Shown here: one piece after another, positions 36,391-46,245 of the stretch
Numbering within the stretch: position 1 is the first letter of the stretch
How the letters are laid out: every line of letters starts with the position of its first letter
Source of the DNA: an uncultured Clostridia bacterium
GTDB lineage: Bacteria; Bacillota; Clostridia; TANB77; CAG-508
NCBI GenBank assembly: GCA_934154445.1
Contig: CAKPGC010000007.1
Location: 19,416 to 83,415, forward strand
DNA: 64,000 bases
Reading direction: 5' to 3'
The notes under the pieces: model-generated
What the model was told of the DNA's origin: nothing
The model's input: only the letters and a program-made list of their open reading frames with translations
Database searches by the model: none
Made by a program: the position numbers and the translations under genes

Positions 36391-36816
36391 CTATTTATTA
36401 ATGATACTTAAAATTCCTTGCTGAACGCTTCCTAAATACAAACTTTCAAACATTCCTACTATTAAAATTATAACTAATAAAATTATAATACTTTTCTTGA
36501 TTTGTTCTTTTTTTGCCTTTCCACTATTTATTTGTTCTATTTTTTTAAATGAGTAAGGTAATATTACATAACTATTTACTATTGTAAAAAGGGATACAAA
36601 AACAGTTTGGATTAATTTCATTGTTTCTTTATTTTCATAGGTAATTCCAATTTTAGATATATTGTATATTATAAATGTTATTATATATACAATAACTAAT
36701 CCTCCTACTATGTATGTACATTTAGCTGAATTTTCAATACTGCCTAAGTTGTGCCATGTCCATCTTAATAAAACTAAGAGTAATATTACAACTATTAAAA
36801 TTATTATCCAGGTCAT
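36391..36816 (-). CDS. Hypothetical membrane protein
   Basis: 141 residues with four predicted membrane segments (about 2-20, 35-55, 66-90 and 112-132). No enzyme motif is seen. It lies between mutL and miaA on the same strand, with a GAGGGGAG ribosome-binding site, so it is probably co-transcribed. I do not recognise the family. Confidence 0.7.
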   Translation of the reverse strand: MTWIIILIVVILLLVLLRWTWHNLGSIENSAKCTYIVGGLVIVYIITFIIYNISKIGITYENKETMKLIQTVFVSLFTIVNSYVILPYSFKKIEQINSGKAKKEQIKKSIIILLVIILIVGMFESLYLGSVQQGILSIINK

Positions 36817-36869
36817 ATTTTTCTCCCCTCTTCTAATTTTGGTTTATTGTTATATATTTTTCTATAAAG

Positions 36870-39236
36870 CTATTTTCTTGCAAATTTTCTTTCTATATCA
36901 TATTTGCTCATTTTTATAGCAGTAGGTCTTCCGTGTGGACATGTAAATGGATTTGGAAGTTCTAATAATTTGTCCATCAAACTTTCTACTTCGGCTTTAT
37001 CTAATACCATATTTGCTTTAACTGCTGCTTTGCATGCTACTGTTGCTATGAACTTTTCTTCTTTTTCTTGTTTTGCTGTTCTTGCTACTGTATTTATTTC
37101 ATCCAATGTTTCTAAAAATAGTTCTTTGTTATCTATATCTATGCAAATTGTTGGCACTCCTGTTAATTTTATTGTGTTCTCTCCAAATTCTTCCAAACAA
37201 AATCCTGCATTTTCAAACATTTCAATATTATCTTTTGCGATTTCCATTTCTTTGTGAGATAGAGTTATTATATCTGGTAATAATAGCATTTGTGAATCCT
37301 TTGTTCCTTCGCTATAATAGTTTTTCTTTACTTTTTCATACATAATTCTTTCATGTGCTGCATGTTGGTCTATTATGTACATTTCTTTATCCATCTCTAT
37401 TATTATGTATGTATTAAATACTATTCCTATAAACTTATAGATTGGTTTTTTATACTCTTCATTTTCTTCAAATACAGACATATTGTCTTTGATTAAATCA
37501 ATTGTTGTATCTTTTGGTTTTTGTTCTATTTCATCATTATTGTTTAATATTGGTTTTGTACCAAATAATTTTTCATACATTTCATTAAAGTCTATAGGTG
37601 TTTTATCTTCATATTGGTTGTTTTCTAATTCATGTATTTGCTCTTTTATCTTTTCTATTTTTTCTTCTGTCTCTGATGTCTCTTTTATTGTTTCTGCATC
37701 CGCTTTTTCATTTCTATTTTCTTCTACATTTTCTTTTTTTGGCTCTTCAACAATTTCTTCCGTGCTTTCTTTTTTTGGTTCTTCAGCAATTTCTTCCGTG
37801 CTTTCTTTTCTTGGTTCTTCTGAAATTTCTTCTGAATTTTCTTTTTTTGGCTCTTCTGAAATTTCTTCTGCATTTTCTTTTTTTGGCTCTTCTACATTTT
37901 CTTCTAACTTGTTATTTGGTTCTTCTTTTGGTGTATCTGTCTTGGTAAATATGTCTGTTTCTAAATTCTCTTTCATTTCCACATAGTTTTCATTTAACTT
38001 TATTGTAGGATTTTCCTCAACTTGTTTTTCAAGATCTTTCTGCATCTTTCTTAATTGTTCAAGTACGTCTGCTGTGTTCACTGGGCCTCCTTGTCCCATT
38101 TTTAAAGTATCTTGAACATTGGTTTTTATTTTACTTTCTTCTTCATTATATTGTTCTATTTTCTTTGTTTCATTTTTTCTAAAATCGAACAATCCTTGTG
38201 ATTTGTTTTCTTCTTTTATTTCTTGTTTTTCAGTATTAGCAACTAATTCACTTTTTAATAGAGTGTCTTTTATTGCATGATATATTGATTGAAAAATTTT
38301 ATTTTCTTCCTCAAACCTTACTTCTAATTTAGCTGGATGTACATTTACATCTACCTTAGATGGATTCATATTTATATTTAAAATGACAAATCCAAATTTT
38401 CCTATTGGAATTAAGCCTTTAAATGCTTGTTCCGTTGCTGCTGATAATGTTTTGTCTTTTATATATCTTTTATTGACAAAAAATAATTGATTTGACCTAT
38501 TTGATCTTGCTATCTCAGGTTTTCCTATTACACCTGAAATTTTTATATCTTCATAAGTATATTCAACTGGCAATACTCCTGTAGCTACATCTTTTCCATA
38601 TATACTATATATCACACTTTTTATGTCTCCATTTCCATTTGTCTGGATTACTGTTTTTCCTGTATTTATTAATTTTATAGCTATATCAGGGTTTACTAAA
38701 GCGATTCTTGTAATTACATCTTCAACATATCCTGATTCTGTATAATCCTTTTTTAAGAACTTATATCTTACTGGAGTATTAAAAAATAAATTCTTAACTG
38801 TTATTGATGTTCCTGTTTGACAGCCAACCTCTTGCTTATCTAACACATTCCCCGCTTCTACTACTATTTTGTATCCTGTATCTTGACTTTCAGTTTTAGA
38901 TATCATTTCAACATTTGCTATTGCTGCAATACTTGCCAAGGCTTCTCCTCTGAATCCCATTGATGTCACAACGTCTAAGTCTTCTGCACTCCTTATTTTA
39001 CTTGTTGCATGTCTTTCGAATGCAATTTCTAAATCATCTGGTGCAATTCCTTTACCATTGTCAGTTACCTTTATAAATGAAATTCCTCCATTTCTTATTT
39101 CTACTGTTATGTTATTTGCTCCTGCGTCTATAGAGTTTTCCACCATTTCCTTTATTACTGAAGCTGGTCTTTCTATAACTTCTCCAGCTGCTATTTTATT
39201 TATAGTTAAGTCATCTAGTAATACTATGTTTCCCAT
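36870..39236 (-). CDS. mutL: DNA mismatch repair protein MutL with a repeat-rich linker
   Basis: 788 residues from ATG at 39236 (MGNIVLLDDLTINKIAAGEV) behind GGAGG. The N-terminal GHKL ATPase has VENSIDAGANNI, TDNGKGIAPDDL and GFRGEALASIAAI. The C-terminal endonuclease domain has DQHAAHERIMYEKV (the DQHA(x)2E(x)4E metal site) and CPHGRPTAI. The linker (about 380-560) contains about five copies of a 13-residue Glu/Lys/Pro repeat (EEPKKENxEEIxE). It nicks DNA at mismatches marked by MutS. mutS is not in the window. Confidence 0.96.
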   Translation of the reverse strand: MGNIVLLDDLTINKIAAGEVIERPASVIKEMVENSIDAGANNITVEIRNGGISFIKVTDNGKGIAPDDLEIAFERHATSKIRSAEDLDVVTSMGFRGEALASIAAIANVEMISKTESQDTGYKIVVEAGNVLDKQEVGCQTGTSITVKNLFFNTPVRYKFLKKDYTESGYVEDVITRIALVNPDIAIKLINTGKTVIQTNGNGDIKSVIYSIYGKDVATGVLPVEYTYEDIKISGVIGKPEIARSNRSNQLFFVNKRYIKDKTLSAATEQAFKGLIPIGKFGFVILNINMNPSKVDVNVHPAKLEVRFEEENKIFQSIYHAIKDTLLKSELVANTEKQEIKEENKSQGLFDFRKNETKKIEQYNEEESKIKTNVQDTLKMGQGGPVNTADVLEQLRKMQKDLEKQVEENPTIKLNENYVEMKENLETDIFTKTDTPKEEPNNKLEENVEEPKKENAEEISEEPKKENSEEISEEPRKESTEEIAEEPKKESTEEIVEEPKKENVEENRNEKADAETIKETSETEEKIEKIKEQIHELENNQYEDKTPIDFNEMYEKLFGTKPILNNNDEIEQKPKDTTIDLIKDNMSVFEENEEYKKPIYKFIGIVFNTYIIIEMDKEMYIIDQHAAHERIMYEKVKKNYYSEGTKDSQMLLLPDIITLSHKEMEIAKDNIEMFENAGFCLEEFGENTIKLTGVPTICIDIDNKELFLETLDEINTVARTAKQEKEEKFIATVACKAAVKANMVLDKAEVESLMDKLLELPNPFTCPHGRPTAIKMSKYDIERKFARK
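37720..37905 (-). repeat. 39-base tandem repeats coding the MutL linker
   Basis: About five imperfect 39-base units in frame, each coding a unit like EEPKKENSEEISE. They vary at third positions and at a few residues (Lys/Arg, Asn/Ser, Ala/Ser/Val), so they are not recent identical duplications. They could change copy number by slippage. Confidence 0.8.
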
Positions 39237-39330
39237 TAATATGACCTCCATTTTTTACTTTTCTATTTGATGCTATTATATCATTACTTTTTTTATTTTG
39301 TATAGTTATTTTTTAAATTTTTTTAATATA

Positions 39331-39362
39331 AAATAGTTGATATACTAATATATCAACTATTT
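39331..39362 (-). terminator. Hairpin terminator after the SecF-like gene
   Basis: AAATAGTTGATATA and TATATCAACTATTT pair perfectly across four bases and are followed by ATTTTATATT on the minus strand. Confidence 0.7.
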
Positions 39363-39378
39363 ATTGTTTTATTCTATA

Positions 39379-40035
39379 TTATTTAGTTGTTTCATCTGCT
39401 ATTTTCTTTTCCAAATCCCCATCAAATTTAGTTGTACAAATATATGTTGATAGCATATAAACTATCAATATTGTTGGGATTGTGAATCCGCCTATTGGCA
39501 TTCTGGTAATTGCCATAACTCCTAATAGGACTAATTGTGATAAAACTATTATTCCTATTGCTTGTGTTAAAATTTCAAATGAGTTTAACTTATTATATCT
39601 AATAACTAAATATGCTAAAATAACTATAGTAGCTATTCCGAATGGTATTATATATGGTTTTATAATATCTCTTCCTCTTATATGTGATACATCTTCAATT
39701 GTTATATTATCTGAAGATAATTCTGTACCATATTTTTCATTAATTTTTGATACCAATTCATTTTTTTGTTCTTCAGTAATTTCAGTTGTAGTAATGCTTA
39801 CTGCATCTTTATATACTTCTATTGGTCTAATAATTACTGGTTGTCCTTCAAACACTTCATTTGTTATTTCTTTTATATCTTTTTCCTCAAATTGTTTTCC
39901 TAAATTAAGCTCAACTTGTTTGCTATCTTGATATTTTAATTCAAAGGCTAATCCTTTTGTATAAATCATAATAGCGCCTAATACTAATATAATTGCTATT
40001 AATATTACTAAAATCTTTGTACTTTTTTGTTTCAT
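39379..40035 (-). CDS. SecF-like protein-export subunit, reduced
   Basis: 218 residues; SecF is usually about 300. A first membrane segment (about 8-27), an extracytoplasmic domain with VELNLGKQFEEKDIKEITNE (about 42-61), then three or four segments from YIIPFGIATIVILAYLVI onward. The late GGFTIPTILIVYML and the short end suggest loss of the last segments. It is paired with the SecD-like gene upstream (12-base gap). The pair would use the proton or sodium gradient to finish SecYEG export. Confidence 0.78.
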   Translation of the reverse strand: MKQKSTKILVILIAIILVLGAIMIYTKGLAFELKYQDSKQVELNLGKQFEEKDIKEITNEVFEGQPVIIRPIEVYKDAVSITTTEITEEQKNELVSKINEKYGTELSSDNITIEDVSHIRGRDIIKPYIIPFGIATIVILAYLVIRYNKLNSFEILTQAIGIIVLSQLVLLGVMAITRMPIGGFTIPTILIVYMLSTYICTTKFDGDLEKKIADETTK

Positions 40036-40047
40036 GATTCATACCTC

Positions 40048-41412
40048 CTATTTTTCTTCTATATCTATTTTTAATAAACTTCTTGTTATTACTGCATTAT
40101 AAGTTGCAATCATTATTAATCCCCAGAATGTTATCATTCCAAAACTGCTTATAGGTATCCATTTTATAAAACAAAATACTATTGTTATTAAACAAATTGG
40201 TATTATTCTGCCAAAGAATTTTTTATATGTTTCTAATGTAGCTTTATTTACTATATTATTATTTTTTTCTATATTATTCAGAATCATAACTGTAAATATA
40301 TAGTTTAAAATCAATATTGTCAAAATTCCAAATATTGATTCTATTGAAATAACAACATTTGCATATCTTATTAATAATAAATATAAAGCCACTAATCCAA
40401 CATAAGAAATTCCTGCTAACAATCCTTTTGTCTTATATTTGATTATTAAAGCAATTAAACCAATAACTACTACAATTAATACTGCAATTACTATAAGTCC
40501 TAAATCTTGTTTACTTATATCTGATAATATATATTGATTTTTTTCTATATCATATTCTACTGGTAAGTTTCCATTATTTAATACTGTTGCAATATTTTGT
40601 GCTTGTGAAATATAATTTTGCAATGTATCTGTGTCTGTTGTTGCAGAACCTATTGATAATTGTATTTTTCCTGTTGTTATTGGTTCATCAAAGCTTGTTG
40701 TCATTATTTCATCATCATCTATTTTCATTTTTATTTGCTTTTGGGTTGATTTATTTGTTGAGTTTTCTGTCTCAGTGTTTTCTGTAGTGTTTTCATCTGA
40801 TTCTGTGTTATTTTCGTCTGATGATGTTGTGTTACTTTCTTTTGAAGTAGCATAAGTTTTGCTTATATCTTCTAATTTACTTTTTCCATCCTTATTAAAA
40901 GCTATTTCTAAATATACAGATGTTCCTGATGTTGTTGTATTGTATAAAACATTTGCTGATTTTAAATTGTTGTTATTTAATAATACTTCTTCTGTTTCAT
41001 TGTCTATAATTTCAAATTTTCCTACTGTACTTAAATTTGAGACCAAAGTATCTGTTTTGGTGTTTTCTGGTATTTCTATTATTATTTCACCTGTTTTTGT
41101 ATTTAAGCTGATATTATATTCCTCAACTCCTAATGCTTTTAATCTTCCTTCCAAAACTTTTTTAGATTTATTAAAGTTGTCCTCTGTTTTTTCCTCATCA
41201 CTTGTATCATCTTTTATTTTTAATTTTATTGTTCTTGCACCTTCTAAATTCATTGAGTATGAATAATCTTTTATTGTGTTACTCATTTGGTTCTTATTTT
41301 GTTTGTATATACCAAAAAATCCTATCATTGATATCAAAATAATTAATAAAACAATTGTTAATATTTTTATTGTTTTTATTACATTTTTATTATTTGTACT
41401 TTGTTTTTTCAT
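40048..41412 (-). CDS. SecD-like protein-export subunit, divergent
   Basis: 454 residues. One N-terminal membrane segment (about 15-34), an extracytoplasmic domain with EGRLKALGVEEYNISLNTKT and TVGKFEIIDNET, then a Ser/Thr/Asn/Glu-rich low-complexity insert (about 190-225) and a cluster of five or six membrane segments at the end. The first periplasmic domain order matches SecD, but the membrane part is weakly conserved. It is followed by the SecF-like gene. Confidence 0.8.
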   Translation of the reverse strand: MKKQSTNNKNVIKTIKILTIVLLIILISMIGFFGIYKQNKNQMSNTIKDYSYSMNLEGARTIKLKIKDDTSDEEKTEDNFNKSKKVLEGRLKALGVEEYNISLNTKTGEIIIEIPENTKTDTLVSNLSTVGKFEIIDNETEEVLLNNNNLKSANVLYNTTTSGTSVYLEIAFNKDGKSKLEDISKTYATSKESNTTSSDENNTESDENTTENTETENSTNKSTQKQIKMKIDDDEIMTTSFDEPITTGKIQLSIGSATTDTDTLQNYISQAQNIATVLNNGNLPVEYDIEKNQYILSDISKQDLGLIVIAVLIVVVIGLIALIIKYKTKGLLAGISYVGLVALYLLLIRYANVVISIESIFGILTILILNYIFTVMILNNIEKNNNIVNKATLETYKKFFGRIIPICLITIVFCFIKWIPISSFGMITFWGLIMIATYNAVITRSLLKIDIEEK

Positions 41413-41427
41413 TTTATTTCCTCCATA

Positions 41428-42087
41428 TTATAGTAGTTTTGTATTATTTATTATTAATTCAAACCATAGTTTTAAAAATTTTGCTGCATATTTACTCATC
41501 ATTGTTCTATCCATAAATATTTCAAAATAATCTAAAACTGGACATATTTTTGTATCTATTGTTAAATTTAATAGCAGTTTTCTTTCTTCTGAATCTAATG
41601 TTAGTTCTGCATTTGTTACAGCATAATTAACTCTATCATGTATGTCGAAGTTTGATAAGTTTCTATTTACCACCCTATCTCTGTGCACATCAGATTTATC
41701 TGCAAGTATTAATGCTGCTGATATATCACTAATTGCATTCCCAGTTTTTTCATCATGGTTTCCTATTGCCATCATTATTTCTGTTCTTTCTTCTACTGGC
41801 ATCCCCATATCTTTTAGAATGTTATATGCTAAAATCGCACCGCTATGTGCATGATCTACTCTGTTTACACAATTTCCTATGTCATGCATATATCCTGCTA
41901 TTCTTGTTAATTCAACTGTTCTTTCTGGATATCCTAATTTTTCTAATATATCTCCTGCTCTTTTGGATACTATTGATATATGTCTGTGTGAATGTTCTGT
42001 ATAACCTAATGCATTTAATTGTTTTTGTGCTCCTCTTATCAAAGCATCTACTTCAGGATTTTCTTTAACATCTTTTAAAGTTATCAT
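41428..42087 (-). CDS. HD-domain phosphohydrolase
   Basis: 219 residues. The metal ligands of the HD superfamily are visible: HSHRHISIV (about 33), GYMHDIG (about 65), DHAHSGA (about 78) and GNHDE (about 108). Members hydrolyse nucleotides or (p)ppGpp-like compounds; the substrate here is unknown. It lies 15 bases upstream of the SecD-like gene on the same strand. Confidence 0.88.
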   Translation of the reverse strand: MITLKDVKENPEVDALIRGAQKQLNALGYTEHSHRHISIVSKRAGDILEKLGYPERTVELTRIAGYMHDIGNCVNRVDHAHSGAILAYNILKDMGMPVEERTEIMMAIGNHDEKTGNAISDISAALILADKSDVHRDRVVNRNLSNFDIHDRVNYAVTNAELTLDSEERKLLLNLTIDTKICPVLDYFEIFMDRTMMSKYAAKFLKLWFELIINNTKLL

Positions 42088-42206
42088 TTGTTTCCTCCTT
42101 TAGTCTTTTTAAATTTTATATTAATTTAATAAAAATATCAACTATTTTTTATAAATTTCTAATTATATATATTATTATATTATGTTTTGTTATTCTAATT
42201 GTTATG

Positions 42207-42236
42207 CAAAAAAGAACTTTATAATGATAAAGTTCT
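42207..42236 (-). terminator. Terminator after tRNA-Thr, with a duplicated arm
   Basis: GAACTTTAT pairs with ATAAAGTTC, followed by TTTTTT on the minus strand. A second copy of the AGAACTTTATCAT arm lies just upstream (42238-42252), so two alternative stems are possible. Confidence 0.85.
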
Positions 42237-42268
42237 ATGATAAAGTTCTTCTTTGCCTTATAATGTTT

Positions 42269-42344
42269 TGGAGCTTACAACGGGAATCGAACCCGTGACC
42301 TCAGCCTTACCAAGGCTGCACTCTACCTACTGAGCTATGCAAGC
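42269..42344 (-). tRNA. tRNA-Thr (anticodon GGT)
   Basis: 76 bases with a full cloverleaf. The acceptor stem GCTTGCA pairs with TGTAAGC (one G-T pair). The anticodon stem CAGCC/GGCTG holds the normal seven-base loop TTGGTAA, anticodon GGT. The T-loop GGTTCGATTC is standard and CCA is encoded. It is the only tRNA in the window, and its loop is not expanded. Confidence 0.97.
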
Positions 42345-42407
42345 ATTTATAAAAATTAATATTATAAATTGGAAGTTAGACTTTAAAAGTCTAATTTCCA
42401 ACTTAAT

Positions 42408-43043
42408 TTAAAATATATTTTTTATTGCTTTTTTTCTTATTCTTTGAATAGCATTATCTACTGATTTTATTGGAGTATCTAATTTTTTGGCAATTATTTC
42501 ATAAGTTTCCCCTTGCATATATCTCTCTAATACCTTCTCCTCAAATTTGCTTAGAGATTTACTCATAGTATTTTGGATTTCATTAAAATACTCTCTTTTC
42601 ATTATTGTTTCTAATGGATCTTCTATTGTATCGACTTCGAATGTCTCTATTAATTCTGTTCCATCTTCATCATTATCATAAGCAGATGTATTTAAAGACA
42701 AATAGGAATTTAGTGGTATATGTTTTTGTCTATTTGAACTTTTAATAGCTGTGATTAATTGTCTCTCTACACATAAGTTTGCAAATGTTTTAAATGTATT
42801 TTGTTTGCCACTATCAAAATTTTTTATTGCTTTATATAGTCCTATCATTCCTTCTTGTATAATGTCCTCTTTTTCTGCTCCGATTATAAAATATTTTCCA
42901 ACTTTGGAATTAACTAGGTCTTTGTATTTTTCTAATAGAAAGGATAATGCCTGCTCGTCCCCTTCTTTTATTTGAGATATTATTTGTTCATCTGTTAAGT
43001 TTCCATATTTTTCTGTTGTATAATATACGTTTTCTTTTTGCAT
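42408..43043 (-). CDS. sigH: RNA polymerase sigma factor of the SigH (Spo0H) type
   Basis: 211 residues. Region 2 has EKEDIIQEGMIGLYKAIKNF (about residues 58-77) and FKTFANLCVERQLITAIKSS. Region 4 has the helix-turn-helix YEIIAKKLDTPIKSVDNAIQ. It matches the sporulation/early stationary sigma-H family. GGAGG lies 12 bases before ATG. It lies upstream of the tRNA-Thr gene with only about 60 bases between. Confidence 0.93.
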   Translation of the reverse strand: MQKENVYYTTEKYGNLTDEQIISQIKEGDEQALSFLLEKYKDLVNSKVGKYFIIGAEKEDIIQEGMIGLYKAIKNFDSGKQNTFKTFANLCVERQLITAIKSSNRQKHIPLNSYLSLNTSAYDNDEDGTELIETFEVDTIEDPLETIMKREYFNEIQNTMSKSLSKFEEKVLERYMQGETYEIIAKKLDTPIKSVDNAIQRIRKKAIKNIF

Positions 43044-43124
43044 GTATTCTTAATACCTCCAAATGTTCTTTTTGTCATTATATATTTGCAAACCCCGAAA
43101 AGTCAAGAGTTTTTACAAAAAATT

Positions 43125-43160
43125 AGCATATTGTTTTATTTTATTTTAAAACAATATGCT
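43125..43160 (-). terminator. Terminator after the GH18 gene
   Basis: AGCATATTGTTTTA pairs with TAAAACAATATGCT, followed by AATTTTTTG on the minus strand. Confidence 0.85.
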
Positions 43161-43167
43161 GTATTTA

Positions 43168-44871
43168 CTATTTATTTATTTCTTGTTTTAAGAATGTCCA
43201 AAAATCATCTGTTTCCATACCTTTTTCCCAAGATGCTACACCACCTAAATTGTTGTTTTTAATTAAACTGATTTTTGCTTTTAGTGACTCTTCATCTTCT
43301 ATCCACATTTTTTTAGTATATGAACCATCTTTATATTCCACATAGTATTGTTTTAGATTGTCATCCCATTGTTTTTCAATGCCATTTGGAATTGTTTTTT
43401 CTATGTTTTTCATTGATACAGTTATTGGCTGTTTTACAAGTTTTCCTGAACTATCTTCTGTCCATAATCTTGTATATAATGGAATTGCCAATATTATTTT
43501 GTTGCTCTGTATTTCTTCTGTTTTTAAAAATTTATTAAGACTTAAATTTACCCAGTCATATCCTGCAGTTGTTCCTGATTTATTACTTGATGTTCCATAT
43601 TGGTCATAAGCCATAAATACTATATAGTCTGCCACGTCGCCTATTACATGTCTGTCAAAGCACATTGACCATGTTTCAGATCCATCTGGTGCTGTCACAT
43701 CAACAGAAACAACCATTCCCATATCTTTTATTCTTGGTGTTAATTCTATTATAAATCTTGAATACATATTCTTATCTTCTTGTTTCATATTTTCAAAATC
43801 AATATTTATACCATCTAATTTATATTTAACACATGCCGTTACTATATTTTCTATTAATTTTTGTCTTTTATTATAATCATTCATAATCTCAGAAGTAATT
43901 TTCATCATGCCATCTCCTGCATTTTGAACCATTGGCCAAACTTTGTATCCATTATTGTGTGCCCACTCTATGTATTCTTTTCCAGCTTGTCCAACATTTT
44001 CAGTCAACTCTCCTTTAGAATTTAAATGGAAAAATGCTGGTGATACAACATTTACCCCATCCATTGTAACTCCTGTTCTATCAGGTGCTGTTGCAACTTC
44101 TGAATAGTAATCCCATACTAAATTTACTTTTTCTTCTATCTGTTTTGATGTTTGAATCTCTTCTCTTACTACAACCGTATTTGTAATCTTATTTGATTTT
44201 ATATATCCTAATTTTCCATTTTCAGTTCTAATTCTTGCATACCCATTTTCTTCAGATACTACGATCACATAACTTCCTTTTTTTATTCTGTCTACTGTTT
44301 TAGCAATTAATTTTTTTGAAGATTTTACTGATACATTTTTCGTAATTATTGCTTTCTTTTGTTCTTTAGATACAGAATCTATTGTTAATACTTTTGAGTT
44401 TTCTATATATTTAATTTCTATACCATACACATCTTCTAGCTCTTCTATTGGAATATAAATTGTGTCATCTTTTTTTATTGTGCCTAAATATGTATCTTTA
44501 TCTGATCCATTTATATTTATTTTATTTTCTTTTAAACTAATTGTTGCAATTTTATTATCATAAGTTGTTACTATTTGTTGATTTTGTGTATCCTCATAAA
44601 TATATTTATCAAAAAAATTGCCCAAGTCTTGTTTTGATATGTATATTCCATCATCTTGTACAAGTATATCTTTTTTCAAATTAGAGGTTACATTTCTATT
44701 ATTTATTATTAAATTTATAGTTTTATTCTTGTCTAATATAATATAGTCATTTGCTTTATATCCTATTATTATCAATAATATTACTGCTATTATTGTTATA
44801 AATGTTTTTATTATTTTCTTTTTCTTTTTTTCAATTTTTTCCTTTGACATTTTTACTTTTGATTCTTTCAT
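43168..44871 (-). CDS. Membrane-anchored GH18 (YaaH-like) cell-wall hydrolase
   Basis: 567 residues. One N-terminal membrane segment (about 24-45), a copper-amine-oxidase-N-like stalk (about 55-165), a bacterial SH3 domain (about 175-235) and a GH18 barrel. The catalytic motif DGINIDFE (about 345) has the acid Glu. Such proteins (YaaH/SleL relatives) cut N-acetylglucosaminyl bonds in peptidoglycan, often the spore cortex during germination. It lies between sigH and spoIIP. Confidence 0.9.
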   Translation of the reverse strand: MKESKVKMSKEKIEKKKKKIIKTFITIIAVILLIIIGYKANDYIILDKNKTINLIINNRNVTSNLKKDILVQDDGIYISKQDLGNFFDKYIYEDTQNQQIVTTYDNKIATISLKENKININGSDKDTYLGTIKKDDTIYIPIEELEDVYGIEIKYIENSKVLTIDSVSKEQKKAIITKNVSVKSSKKLIAKTVDRIKKGSYVIVVSEENGYARIRTENGKLGYIKSNKITNTVVVREEIQTSKQIEEKVNLVWDYYSEVATAPDRTGVTMDGVNVVSPAFFHLNSKGELTENVGQAGKEYIEWAHNNGYKVWPMVQNAGDGMMKITSEIMNDYNKRQKLIENIVTACVKYKLDGINIDFENMKQEDKNMYSRFIIELTPRIKDMGMVVSVDVTAPDGSETWSMCFDRHVIGDVADYIVFMAYDQYGTSSNKSGTTAGYDWVNLSLNKFLKTEEIQSNKIILAIPLYTRLWTEDSSGKLVKQPITVSMKNIEKTIPNGIEKQWDDNLKQYYVEYKDGSYTKKMWIEDEESLKAKISLIKNNNLGGVASWEKGMETDDFWTFLKQEINK

Positions 44872-44952
44872 TTTTCTTATTTCCTTTTCTTTTTTTATAT
44901 ACTATATCATAAATCTAAAAGTAATAAAATAGTTCTTAATTTTTTTTTTTAA

Positions 44953-46131
44953 TTATTTTAAAATTTCATTCATAACTGATGAAAAATATTTCATACTATT
45001 TAAGCATTGTTCTAGAGTATTTCCAGTTGCTCCTACTTCTATTATATTAGCATATTTGCCAGTATGTTGATTATATCTAGATTTAGTTAGCATAATTGGC
45101 TTAAATAGTCCAGGATACATTTCTTCTGCTTTTTCTTGTACTTTTATAGCAAATTTTAAATTTTGATTCCAATTAGGGTGCCATAATCCTCCTTCATTTG
45201 TTCCAATTACAAACATAATTTGAGCACAATAGTCTTCTCCTATCTTTACTGTTGGTGCATAATCTGGTCTTGAGCCTATTGCATCTCTGTGTAAATCAAT
45301 TATTATATCTGATGATGTTGTTTTTAACATATTATTAACCGTTTCTAATGAACGTGTATATGAACCATTATATGCTGGATAATCATGATAAGATGTATTA
45401 TGAGCTACATTTATATTATATTGTTTTAAATAATTTTCAAGTTCTGTTCCTACTCTTGTTACAGTATAGTTTAAATCTGTTGTTCTATAATTTCCTGTTT
45501 GTTCATAAGGATATTGCTGGCTTGGTGTATAACTCTCGCAACTATGTGTATGAAATATTAATATGTTTTTATTATCTATTGTTATATCTGGTTTTAAAAT
45601 ATCATCTGTTAAATTGTATGTTGTTTCATTTTTTATTTTTACCTTTCCATACTGAACATTAAAGCTTTCTTTTATTGGATTTTGAGTAACAACTTCTGTT
45701 AATATTCCTTGTGTACCCGCTAAAATAATCTCTTCTTTTTGTTCATTTGGACTTGTTTGTTCTTCTGAATTTTCATTTGTTTTTTCTATATTATCATATT
45801 TTTCTATTTTTTCAATTCCTTTTATACTACTTATTTCTGTTCTTAAGAATTCTTCTAAATAATTTGTTTCTTCTTCATTTTGCTTTTCTTGTTCTTCTCC
45901 ATTGTATTCTTCATTAATATATGACATTGTTGGAATTGTTTTGCTTAAACAACTGGTCAAACTTCCAAATTGAAATATCTCTATCTTACTTTGTTTTTTC
46001 TCTGCTTCCTTTGTTTTAATTTTTGTAGATGAAAAATATCTTGCAGTATATATAACAAAAATAATTGTTATTATAATTCCCACAAGATATTTTATTATAT
46101 CCTTCATTTTTAATACTGTTACATTAAACAT
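44953..46131 (-). CDS. spoIIP: SpoIIP, peptidoglycan hydrolase of engulfment
   Basis: 392 residues. One N-terminal membrane segment (about 12-30), a variable Glu-rich stretch (about 60-135), and the SpoIIP amidase/endopeptidase domain with ILIFHTHSCESYTP (metal-binding His residues), DLHRDAIG, and NIIEVGATGNTLEQC. It degrades septal wall with SpoIID during engulfment. spoIID is not in the window. CAAGGAG precedes the ATG. Confidence 0.95.
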   Translation of the reverse strand: MFNVTVLKMKDIIKYLVGIIITIIFVIYTARYFSSTKIKTKEAEKKQSKIEIFQFGSLTSCLSKTIPTMSYINEEYNGEEQEKQNEEETNYLEEFLRTEISSIKGIEKIEKYDNIEKTNENSEEQTSPNEQKEEIILAGTQGILTEVVTQNPIKESFNVQYGKVKIKNETTYNLTDDILKPDITIDNKNILIFHTHSCESYTPSQQYPYEQTGNYRTTDLNYTVTRVGTELENYLKQYNINVAHNTSYHDYPAYNGSYTRSLETVNNMLKTTSSDIIIDLHRDAIGSRPDYAPTVKIGEDYCAQIMFVIGTNEGGLWHPNWNQNLKFAIKVQEKAEEMYPGLFKPIMLTKSRYNQHTGKYANIIEVGATGNTLEQCLNSMKYFSSVMNEILK

Positions 46132-46210
46132 ATATATTCTCCTTGTTTCTTTAGTTTACTATATATATTTATATTCATACATTACTAAAAATATTCTATA
46201 ACAAAAAAAG

Positions 46211-46241
46211 TTGCCCAAAAGGCTTATAACCTTTTGGACAA
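46211..46241 (-). terminator. Terminator after the WG-repeat protein gene
   Basis: TTG.CCAAAAGG pairs with CCTTTTGG.CAA across seven bases, followed by CTTTTTTT on the minus strand. Confidence 0.9.
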
Positions 46242-46245
46242 TTTT

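Noticed and set aside
37598..37948. Leucine/phenylalanine-rich plus-strand ORFs opposite minus-strand genes
   Set aside because: They are antisense shadows of Lys/Glu/Asn-rich genes in AT-rich DNA and have no ribosome-binding sites or recognisable domains.
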